Shown piece after piece: positions 1 to 5,274 of a DNA stretch of 5,292 nt. The stretch lies in the NCBI GenBank assembly GCA_001804205.1, contig MHFM01000024.1:16340-21631 (forward strand), in the 5' to 3' direction. This DNA is from Omnitrophica bacterium RIFCSPLOWO2_01_FULL_45_10b. GTDB taxonomy: Bacteria > Omnitrophota > Omnitrophia > Omnitrophales > Danuiimicrobiaceae. Position numbers and translations under genes: made by a program. Each line of letters opens with the position of its first letter. Position 1 is the first letter of the stretch. Under the pieces are notes generated by a model. That model worked only from the letters and a program-made list of their open reading frames with translations. It was not told the origin of the DNA and did not search any database.

Positions 1-2166
1 ATTACGGCCCAAAGCAAGCTCCCCTTTTTCGGTAGCGGCACCGTCTGCGATAATATCCCCTCGTTTAATTTTCTGGCCCACCTCCACCAAAGGCCGCTGA
101 TTGATGCAAGTGCCGGCATTGGAGCGTTCAAATTTCTTCAACTTATAAATTAAATCGTCAATCACAATTTCATTTGAGGAAACGGTTTTCACGGTACCGC
201 GAGCTTTGGCCACAACGGTGGCGCCGGAATCGCAAGATACTCGGTACTCCATGCCGGTTCCTACAATCGGAGCCTCTGTTTCAAGCAGCGGTACAGCTTG
301 GCGCTGCATGTTGGAACCCATGAGAGCCCGGTTTGCGTCATCGTGTTCTAAGAACGGAATTAAGGCGGCGGCCACGCTGACAAGTTGTCTGGGTGAGACA
401 TCCATATAATCAATATCTTTGGGCTCTTTCTTTGGAAAATCGCCCCGGAAACGAGTCGATACATCATCGGAAACAAAATGTCCGTGCTTGTCCAATTCGG
501 CATTGGCTTGTGCGATGACATATTTATCTTCTTGGTCGGCAGTTAAATATTCAATTTTTTCGGTGGCGCGGCCCTTTTCAACTTTCCGGTAAGGGCTTTC
601 CAAAAATCCAACATCATTTACTCGCGCAAAGGTGCTGAGTGAGGCAATGAGTCCGATGTTTGGGCCTTCAGGAGTTTCAATGGGACAAATACGGCCGTAA
701 TGAGAAGGATGAACGTCGCGCACTTCAAATCCGGCACGTTCTCGCGACAAACCTCCCGGACCTAAAGCAGAAAGCCGGCGTTTGTGCGTCAACTCAGCCA
801 AAGGATTGGTTTGATCCATAAATTGAGAGAGTTGGCTTCGTCCAAAAAAATCCTTGATGGCAGCGGAAATAAGCTTGGGATTAATTAAATTGTGCGGCAT
901 CGCAGCATCCAGGTCATAAATGGACATCCGCTCTAACGCAGAGCGTTTCATGCGGGCCATGCCGACGCGGAATTGATTTTGGAGCAATTCCCCAACCGAA
1001 CGAACGCGGCGGTTCCCCAAGTGATCGATGTCATCTACCTTCAATTCACCGCTTCTTAATTTTAAAAGCGCCCGTACGACATTCAGGACGTCTTCGGATC
1101 GCAGGGTTGTTTCGTCAAGTGAAACATCCAAATCGAGTTTACGATTTAACATGAATCGGCCTACGGTTCCCAAATCGTAACGCTGCGGATCATGAAACAA
1201 TTTCTCAACCAAATCCCGAGCGCTATCAGCGGTTGGAGGATCGCCGGGACGAACGCGCCGATAAATGGCGATTTGTGCTTCTTCTTTACTATGATAAGGA
1301 TCACGCTCTAAGGTATTGACCATCGCGTAGTCCTCAGAAAGCGGCCGAACCACTTCGATTTCGGAGATATTGCGGTCGGTAAGCGTACTTAAAAGTTCTT
1401 TGGTGAGTTTTAAACCTGCTGTTGCTACAACCTCTTTCGTTTTACTCTCAATAGCATCCTTCGATAAAATAGCGCCTTCCAGCTTTTTAAAGGAAGCGCG
1501 GCCGAACTCTTTTATTTTTTCCGTTTGGTAAAGCGCTTTGAGAAGATCATGATTTGTAGAATACCCTAAGGCGCGTAAGAGCGTGGTGGCCAATATTTTT
1601 CGCCGGCCGTCAATATAGGCATAGAGGACATCATTAATATCGCCTTCAAATTCAATCCAAGCGCCGCGGTAAGGAATAATGCGAACGCTATAAAGGCGTT
1701 TTCCGCTTGGATGAGTAGAATCCTCAAGAGAAACGCCGGGTGAGCGATGGAGTTGGCTGACAATGACGCGCTCAGCTCCATTAATAATGAAGGTCCCTGT
1801 TTCGGTCATGAGTGGAAGCTCGCCGATATAAACTTCCTGCTCTTTTGCAATTCCCTTTCGAACGAGGCGCAGTTTCACTTTAAGCGGAGCCGCATACGTC
1901 ATGGCCCGCTTATGGCATTCCGGAATCGAATACTTCGGTTTTCCTAATGAATAACCGAGATATTCAAGCCGGCATGTTCCGTCAAAGCTTTCAATCGGAA
2001 AAGAATCCTGAAAAGCAGCTTCAAGTCCTTGACGTTTGCGGCGGCGTTTGGGCCGATCGCTTTGAAGAAACTGTTCGTAAGACTTGATTTGAATCTCAAC
2101 GAGATTCGGAAGTTCAATGCAATCCTGAATCTTTGAGAAACTTTTCCGTTTAATGAGTGAGCTCAT
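1..2166 (-). CDS. rpoB: DNA-directed RNA polymerase subunit beta, 5' part (722 codons, cut by window edge)
   Basis: This is the beta subunit of RNA polymerase, which forms one pincer of the active-site cleft. The visible part covers the protrusion, lobe and fork regions and enters the hybrid-binding domain. It stops at GELALGRN (715-722), just before the expected segment with the catalytic-centre acidic pair. The rifampicin pocket is at residues 442-473 (GRSQLSQFMDQTNPL, then HKRRLSALGPGGL). Asp451, His461 and Ser466 match E. coli Asp516, His526 and Ser531, so a rifampicin-sensitive form is predicted. HPSHYGRICPIETPEGPN (486-503) is the conserved fork segment. The pocket lies 65 residues earlier than in E. 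coli, consistent with absence of the E. coli lobe insertion. I chose the ATG at 2166-2164 because GGAG lies 8 bases upstream. An in-frame ATG at 2184-2182 directly follows a TAA and has no ribosome binding site. No frameshift was seen in the 722 codons. rpoC would be expected beyond the left edge. Confidence 0.98.
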   Translation of the reverse strand, partial: MSSLIKRKSFSKIQDCIELPNLVEIQIKSYEQFLQSDRPKRRRKRQGLEAAFQDSFPIESFDGTCRLEYLGYSLGKPKYSIPECHKRAMTYAAPLKVKLRLVRKGIAKEQEVYIGELPLMTETGTFIINGAERVIVSQLHRSPGVSLEDSTHPSGKRLYSVRIIPYRGAWIEFEGDINDVLYAYIDGRRKILATTLLRALGYSTNHDLLKALYQTEKIKEFGRASFKKLEGAILSKDAIESKTKEVVATAGLKLTKELLSTLTDRNISEIEVVRPLSEDYAMVNTLERDPYHSKEEAQIAIYRRVRPGDPPTADSARDLVEKLFHDPQRYDLGTVGRFMLNRKLDLDVSLDETTLRSEDVLNVVRALLKLRSGELKVDDIDHLGNRRVRSVGELLQNQFRVGMARMKRSALERMSIYDLDAAMPHNLINPKLISAAIKDFFGRSQLSQFMDQTNPLAELTHKRRLSALGPGGLSRERAGFEVRDVHPSHYGRICPIETPEGPNIGLIASLSTFARVNDVGFLESPYRKVEKGRATEKIEYLTADQEDKYVIAQANAELDKHGHFVSDDVSTRFRGDFPKKEPKDIDYMDVSPRQLVSVAAALIPFLEHDDANRALMGSNMQRQAVPLLETEAPIVGTGMEYRVSCDSGATVVAKARGTVKTVSSNEIVIDDLIYKLKKFERSNAGTCINQRPLVEVGQKIKRGDIIADGAATEKGELALGRN

Positions 2167-2174
2167 AGGGTCTT

Positions 2175-2178
2175 CTCC
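2175..2178 (-). promoter_or_regulatory. Ribosome binding site of rpoB (decides start)
   Basis: On the minus strand GGAG ends 8 bases before the ATG at 2166-2164. The in-frame ATG six codons upstream (2184-2182) has only repeat-derived sequence before it and no purine-rich site, so the downstream ATG is preferred. Confidence 0.7.
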
Positions 2179-2187
2179 GGTCATTTA

Positions 2188-2261
2188 AGCGTTCAGCGTG
2201 GAGCGTATAGCGTATAGAAAAAGAATTTTTCCTATCCGCTAAACGCTATGCGCTATGCGCT
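2188..2261 (-). repeat. Heptad-repeat inverted repeat (AGCG/CGCT class) between rplL and rpoB
   Basis: On the plus strand AGCG occurs at 2188, 2195, 2202 and 2209, exactly every 7 bases. Its reverse complement CGCT occurs at 2237, 2244, 2251 and 2258, again every 7 bases. The intervening triplets vary. In the transcript (minus strand) the four AGCG blocks can pair with the four CGCT blocks around an apical stem at 2217-2231 (A5 against T5, triloop 2223-2225), giving a long imperfect hairpin in which the tetramers pair perfectly and most triplets pair poorly. The 3' strand of the stem is not followed by a T run, so it does not look like a simple intrinsic terminator, and rpoB must be read through it. 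It may be an RNA-processing site, an attenuator, or a copy of a dispersed genomic repeat. The structure is directly visible; the role is not known. Confidence 0.85.
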
Positions 2262-2267
2262 AATAAT

Positions 2268-2756
2268 TTATTTAATCTCAACTTTTGCGCCAGCTGCTTC
2301 AAGCGTCGCCTTAATCTTGGCTGCTTCTTCCTTCGAAGCATTGTCCTTGACAACTTTCGGCGCGGCTTCAACAAGATCTTTGGCTTCCTTAAGACCCAGG
2401 CTGGTCACGGTGCGGATTTCTTTAATCACCTGAATCTTTGTACTCCCTGCATTTACAAGAATGACCTGGAAAGTCGTTTTCTCTTCCCCGGCTCCTGCTC
2501 CGGCACCCGCTGCCGCAGCCCCTCCAACAGCAGACACTGCCACTGCCGCTTGAGCGGAAACGCCAAATTTCTCTTCCAAAGCCTTTACCAACTGAGCCAA
2601 CTCCAAAACCGTAAGCTGCTCAATTGTTTCAAGAATCTTTTGAAGCTTGCTGGAAATATCGCCAGATTTTTTTGCTGGCGCTTTTCCTTCAGCTTTCGCT
2701 TCCTTTGTTTCCTCGTTCATTGGTTCCTTTTCCTCTACTGCTGCTTTCGTTGTCAT
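2268..2756 (-). CDS. rplL: Large ribosomal subunit protein bL12 (L7/L12), with N-terminal extension
   Basis: This is the stalk protein of the 50S subunit. Its dimers attach to L10 through the N-terminal domain, and its C-terminal domain recruits translational GTPases. The product is 162 residues, against about 120-130 usually. Residues 1-33 are a Lys/Glu/Ala-rich extension. The N-terminal dimerisation domain is about 34-66 (LAQLVKALEEKFGVS). An Ala/Gly hinge follows at about 67-92, then the C-terminal domain at 93-162 with the conserved GLKEAKDLVEAAP (121-133). I chose the ATG at 2756-2754 because GGGAGG lies 10 bases upstream, right after the rplJ stop. A second in-frame ATG at 2720-2718 (Met13) also has a purine-rich site, AAAAGGA 4 bases upstream, and would give 150 residues. 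There is no possible ATG, GTG or TTG between Met13 and the folded domain, so at least about 20 extra residues are real. The gap to rplJ is 16 bases. Confidence 0.97.
   Translation of the reverse strand: MTTKAAVEEKEPMNEETKEAKAEGKAPAKKSGDISSKLQKILETIEQLTVLELAQLVKALEEKFGVSAQAAVAVSAVGGAAAAGAGAGAGEEKTTFQVILVNAGSTKIQVIKEIRTVTSLGLKEAKDLVEAAPKVVKDNASKEEAAKIKATLEAAGAKVEIK
2725..2736 (-). promoter_or_regulatory. Possible internal ribosome binding site for a shorter L7/L12
   Basis: On the minus strand AGAGGAAAAGGA ends 4 bases before the in-frame ATG at 2720-2718. It lies inside the rplL N-terminal extension. It could direct a 150-residue form, but it may simply reflect Glu/Lys codons (GAG GAA AAG GAA). 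Confidence 0.35.
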
Positions 2757-2766
2757 TGAATTAAAT

Positions 2767-2772
2767 CCTCCC
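2767..2772 (-). promoter_or_regulatory. Ribosome binding site of rplL (decides start)
   Basis: On the minus strand GGGAGG begins immediately after the rplJ TAA (2775-2773) and ends 10 bases before the rplL ATG at 2756-2754. This supports that start over the open frame that continues back into rplJ. Confidence 0.8.
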
Positions 2773-3300
2773 TTAAGAAGCTTGGCTTGCTTTCGTTTTA
2801 TGAATTTGATCAAGAGCGATCGCAAGTGAACGGATCAATTGCCCCATCACGTTGACAAATCCGCTAATGGGCGCATTTAAGCCGCCAACCACTGAGGCAA
2901 TCAACGCCTCGCGCGATGGAAGCGCTGCCAGCGATTTGACGTATTCGCCGGGAACAACATTTCCTTCCAAATAAGCGCCATCAAGTTGAAAATTTTCACG
3001 GCCCTTCGCAAACTCCACCAAAACTTTTGAAATGAGCTGCGGTTCTTTATTGCCAATCGCTAAGAAAACAGGCCCTTTTAAAAGACCTTTGGCATCGGTA
3101 ATCCCAATTTTTTTGAACGCAAGTCGGGTAATTGAATTTTTAACGGCTACCGTCTTGTCGGTCACTTTTTCAAGTTTGCGCCGAAGTTCCACGAAATCAG
3201 CCGCAGACAAACCATGATATCTGGCGAAGAAAATGTAATCCTTCGATTCCAGTGTCCGCACCATTTCCTGAAGCATCAACTCTTTCCCTAAAGAAGGCAT
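2773..3300 (-). CDS. rplJ: Large ribosomal subunit protein uL10 (L10)
   Basis: L10 anchors the L7/L12 dimers to the 23S rRNA at the GTPase-associated centre, next to L11. The product is 175 residues, within the usual bacterial range. The N-terminal rRNA-binding domain contains DYIFFARYHGLSAADFVELR (21-40) and VAVKNSITRLAFKK (51-64), both typical of the family. The C-terminal helix (about 146-168, FVNVMGQLIRSLAIALDQI) is the expected docking site for L7/L12 dimers. The frame opens with GTG at 3303-3301 followed directly by ATG at 3300-3298. I chose the ATG because GGAG at 3310-3307 sits 6 bases before it and only 3 before the GTG; the GTG would add one Met. The stop of rplA overlaps this ribosome binding site, and the gap to rplA is 9 bases, so translation is probably coupled. 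There is no room between rplA and rplJ for an L10-binding leader of the E. coli type. Confidence 0.97.
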   Translation of the reverse strand: MPSLGKELMLQEMVRTLESKDYIFFARYHGLSAADFVELRRKLEKVTDKTVAVKNSITRLAFKKIGITDAKGLLKGPVFLAIGNKEPQLISKVLVEFAKGRENFQLDGAYLEGNVVPGEYVKSLAALPSREALIASVVGGLNAPISGFVNVMGQLIRSLAIALDQIHKTKASQAS

Positions 3301-3306
3301 CACGTG

Positions 3307-3311
3307 CTCCT
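3307..3311 (-). promoter_or_regulatory. Ribosome binding site of rplJ (decides start)
   Basis: On the minus strand AGGAG overlaps the TAG stop of rplA (3312-3310) and ends 6 bases before ATG at 3300-3298. The spacing favours that ATG over the adjacent GTG at 3303-3301. Confidence 0.65.
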
Positions 3312-4014
3312 ATTCCTCCGCCACGCTCATCGTCGTGGCCCGAAGTTTAATTCCCGGGCCCTGAGAAACCGAAAGAGTAACGCGTTTGATGTAATCGCCC
3401 TTCGCCTGAGGAGGTTTGGCCTCGATGACGGCTTTAATCACCGTTTTTGTATTGTCGAGTAAAGCATTTTCCGGAAAAGAACTTTTTCCGCATAACACAT
3501 GAAGTCCGCCGGTTTTATCACTTTTAAATTCGACGCGGCCGCCTTTAATTTCTTTGATCGCCTTCTTTACATCCGGCGTTACGGTTCCGGTTTTTGGCGT
3601 TGGCATCAAGCCGCGAGGGCCGAGCACTTTGCCTAATTTGCTGATGTCCCGCATTAAATCGGGATGAGCCACAACGGCATCAAAATCAAGCCATCCGCCT
3701 TCAATTTTCTTAATGTAATCTTCAGCGCCGACGTAATCAGCGCCCGCCTCTTCAGCAGCGCGATGCGCTTCGCCTTTTGCAAAACAAAGGACACGTACTT
3801 TCTTGCCGCTGCCGTGTGGAAGCGCGGTGGTGCCGCGAACCGCTTCGTTGGGCTGATCAGGCCGAATTCCCAATTGGAAATTAAGCCCAACAGACTGATC
3901 AAACTTAGCAGGTGCGAACTTCTTCAAAGTCTTCACCGCTTCGTGAAGCGAATAACTCTTTGTTGAATCAAATACCTTCGCAGACTCTTTATAACGTTTG
4001 CTGCGATGTTTCAT
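3310..4014 (-). CDS. rplA: Large ribosomal subunit protein uL1 (L1)
   Basis: L1 forms the mobile L1 stalk of the 50S subunit, which helps deacylated tRNA leave the E site. In many bacteria it also represses its own operon by binding the rplK-rplA mRNA. The product is 234 residues, the normal bacterial length. Recognisable segments are the N-terminal RYKESAKVFD (7-16), the family signature LGKVLGPRGLMPTPKTGTVT (127-146), GRVEFKSDKTG (159-169) and a C-terminal stretch around YIKRVTLSVSQGPGIKL (208-224). The ATG at 4014-4012 overlaps the rplK TGA by four bases (ATGA), a standard sign of translational coupling. GAGGT at 4025-4021, inside the rplK 3' end, is 6 bases upstream. The stop is TAG at 3312-3310. 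Nothing is broken or unusual in it. Confidence 0.98.
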   Translation of the reverse strand: MKHRSKRYKESAKVFDSTKSYSLHEAVKTLKKFAPAKFDQSVGLNFQLGIRPDQPNEAVRGTTALPHGSGKKVRVLCFAKGEAHRAAEEAGADYVGAEDYIKKIEGGWLDFDAVVAHPDLMRDISKLGKVLGPRGLMPTPKTGTVTPDVKKAIKEIKGGRVEFKSDKTGGLHVLCGKSSFPENALLDNTKTVIKAVIEAKPPQAKGDYIKRVTLSVSQGPGIKLRATTMSVAEE

Positions 4015-4436
4015 GGCGCTACCTCAATCCCCATGCTGCGCGCTGTGCCTTCGACAATGCGGACCGCTTGTTCCAGCTTCGTCGTATTCAAATCGGGCAT
4101 CTTTTCCCTGGCAATTTGTTCTACATCAGAACGTTTCACGGTCCCGATTTTGATCCGGCCCGGCTCACCACTCGCCTTCGCAAGGCCTGCCGCTTTTTTA
4201 AGCTGCGCCGCCACCGGCGGAGATTTCATCACAAAACTAAATGTTTTATCCTCAAAAACCGTAATCACAACCGGAATGATGGTTCCTTGCTTATCTTTGG
4301 TCTTCTCATTAAATTGTTTGCAAAAATCCATGATGTTAAGACCATGCTGGCCTAAAGCTGGGCCAATCGGAGGCGCAGGATTGGCCTGTCCGCCCGGACA
4401 CTGTAATTTAATTTTGGTCTTAACTTTTTTGGCCAT
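4011..4436 (-). CDS. rplK: Large ribosomal subunit protein uL11 (L11)
   Basis: L11 binds 23S rRNA at the GTPase-associated centre beside L10, takes part in factor-dependent steps, and is the family target site of thiostrepton-type antibiotics. The product is 141 residues, the usual length. It has the N-terminal domain with the proline-rich APPIGPALGQHGLNIMDFCK (21-40), the segment KSPPVAAQLKKAAG (71-84) at the domain junction, and the C-terminal RNA-binding domain ending in the family signature VEGTARSMGIEV (128-139). The ATG at 4436-4434 is set by the expected start MAKKVKTKIKLQCPGGQ. No Shine-Dalgarno sequence precedes it; the upstream bases are the last units of the CTGA heptad repeat. The 3' end overlaps rplA by four bases. 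Confidence 0.98.
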   Translation of the reverse strand: MAKKVKTKIKLQCPGGQANPAPPIGPALGQHGLNIMDFCKQFNEKTKDKQGTIIPVVITVFEDKTFSFVMKSPPVAAQLKKAAGLAKASGEPGRIKIGTVKRSDVEQIAREKMPDLNTTKLEQAVRIVEGTARSMGIEVAP

Positions 4437-4439
4437 TTT

Positions 4440-4517
4440 TCAGCTTTCAGATATCAGCTTTCAGCTATCAGCTGTCAGTAGATCAGTTTTTGCTGACGAC
4501 TGAAAGCCGAAGACTGA
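4440..4517 (-). repeat. Heptad-repeat inverted repeat (TCAG/CTGA class) between nusG and rplK
   Basis: On the plus strand TCAG occurs at 4440, 4447, 4454, 4461, 4468 and 4475, exactly every 7 bases, with one more at 4483 (spacing 8). The reverse complement CTGA occurs at 4493, 4500 and 4514, with CCGA at 4507, again on a 7-base period. In the transcript the innermost TCAG and CTGA pair around the six-base loop CAAAAA (4492-4487). Three further tetramer pairs stack outwards, one of them TCGG against CTGA through a G-U wobble. The arms are unequal: about three CTGA units on the rplK side stay unpaired and run right up to the rplK start codon. It fills nearly all of the 87-base spacer. It may be a leader or processing hairpin or a dispersed repeat; no function can be assigned from sequence alone. 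Confidence 0.85.
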
Positions 4518-4523
4518 CGGCTA

Positions 4524-5054
4524 TTATATTTTTTCGACTTGCCAATATTCCAATTCAACCGGCGTGGATCTGCCGAAAATACTTACCATGACTTTCAATT
4601 TTCCTTTGTTCGGATTTACTTCGTCCACCGTTCCGTTGAAGTTCGCAAATGCACCTTCTTTAACCCGGACACTTTCTCCCAATTCAAATTCTACCTTCGG
4701 CTTTGGTTTCGCCGTTTTTTCTTCCTGCTGCTTCAAAATACCTGAAACATCGCCGTCTGACAAAGGAACCGGTCTTCTCCCGGATCCGACAAAGCCGGAA
4801 ATACCCGGCGTATTCTTGACGAGATACCATCCTTCATCCGTAAGGTCCATTTCCACAAGGATGTAACCGGGAAAAAACTTGCGCTCTGAAATTTTCTTTT
4901 TGCCGCCTTTGACCTCGCTGATTTTTTCCGTAGGGATCAATACCTGGCTAATCAAATGCGTCAGGCTGGCCGTTTGAGCGCGTGTTTCCAAATTCGCTTT
5001 TGCTTTTCTCTCCGCACCCGTTTGGGTGTGTACAACATACCACTTGTGCGTCAT
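4524..5054 (-). CDS. nusG: Transcription termination/antitermination protein NusG
   Basis: NusG binds RNA polymerase through its NGN domain and contacts Rho or ribosomal protein S10 through its KOW domain, linking elongation, termination and translation. The product is 176 residues, close to the usual length. The NGN domain spans about residues 3-110, starting KWYVVHTQTGAE (4-15) and including SERKFFPGYILVEM (56-69) and NTPGISGFVG (81-90). A short charged linker (111-123) follows. The KOW domain is about 125-176, with FANFNGTVDEVNPNKGKLKV (136-155) and VSIFGRSTPVEL (157-168). The ATG at 5054-5052 is 11 bases after the secE stop and fits the family N-terminus. No Shine-Dalgarno sequence is evident before it, so initiation may depend on coupling to secE translation (inference). 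Confidence 0.98.
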   Translation of the reverse strand: MTHKWYVVHTQTGAERKAKANLETRAQTASLTHLISQVLIPTEKISEVKGGKKKISERKFFPGYILVEMDLTDEGWYLVKNTPGISGFVGSGRRPVPLSDGDVSGILKQQEEKTAKPKPKVEFELGESVRVKEGAFANFNGTVDEVNPNKGKLKVMVSIFGRSTPVELEYWQVEKI

Positions 5055-5065
5055 AACAGAATTTT

Positions 5066-5251
5066 CTATCGAATCACAATCCGCATTAAGAACGATAAGA
5101 TGAAATCAAAGATGAACACAAAGCCGGTTAATATAAGTGTTACGACAAGAACCAATCCTGTCGAACCGATCAATTCTTGGCGGCTCGGCCAATTGACTTT
5201 GCCCAGCTCTTGTTTCGACTCGCTAAAAAAATTGCCTACTTTTCCAAACAT
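5066..5251 (-). CDS. secE: Preprotein translocase subunit SecE
   Basis: SecE is the essential clamp subunit of the SecYEG channel in the inner membrane. The product is 61 residues and is the short, one-span form common outside the gamma-proteobacteria (E. coli SecE has three spans). The cytoplasmic amphipathic part carries the family motif ESKQELGKVNWPSRQEL (11-27). A single hydrophobic segment at about residues 31-57 forms the transmembrane helix. The ATG at 5251-5249 has AAGGA (5262-5258) 6 bases upstream. The stop is TAG at 5068-5066. It is followed closely by nusG, the usual pairing, and preceded by a tRNA-like 3' end only 23 bases upstream, so it is probably co-transcribed with that tRNA. 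Confidence 0.95.
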   Translation of the reverse strand: MFGKVGNFFSESKQELGKVNWPSRQELIGSTGLVLVVTLILTGFVFIFDFILSFLMRIVIR

Positions 5252-5274
5252 GGTTTTTCCTTATTTCACAACTT

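Noticed and set aside
1566..1781. 71-residue minus-strand frame inside rpoB
   Set aside because: It is an alternative frame of rpoB with no ribosome binding site and no recognisable content; the hydrophobic composition follows from frame shift of rpoB codons.
2167..2184. rpoB start at the ATG at 2184-2182
   Set aside because: In frame and six codons longer, but it directly follows a TAA and has only repeat sequence upstream; the ATG at 2166 has GGAG at a good distance.
2217..2231. Intrinsic terminator between rplL and rpoB
   Set aside because: The A5/T5 apical stem is AT-only and the T run is part of the stem, not after it. Full termination would also block rpoB. Partial attenuation remains possible.
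2757..2825. Upstream in-frame extension of rplL to 185 residues
   Set aside because: It would overlap the end of rplJ, has no ribosome binding site, and lies upstream of the ATG at 2756 that has GGGAGG. The extra residues are rplJ sequence in another frame.
4440..4486. CRISPR array or minisatellite
   Set aside because: Only a 4-base word repeats, with 3-base gaps; there are no long direct repeats with unique spacers. The inverted partner arm points to a hairpin repeat.
3912..4503. Long plus-strand open frames opposite rplK and rplA (up to 165 residues)
   Set aside because: They are antisense to strongly conserved genes, resemble no family I know, and have no ribosome binding site or context of their own.
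4437..4523. Promoter for rplK
   Set aside because: The spacer is taken up by the repeat and I found no convincing -35/-10 pair with proper spacing; not annotated, although a promoter cannot be excluded.
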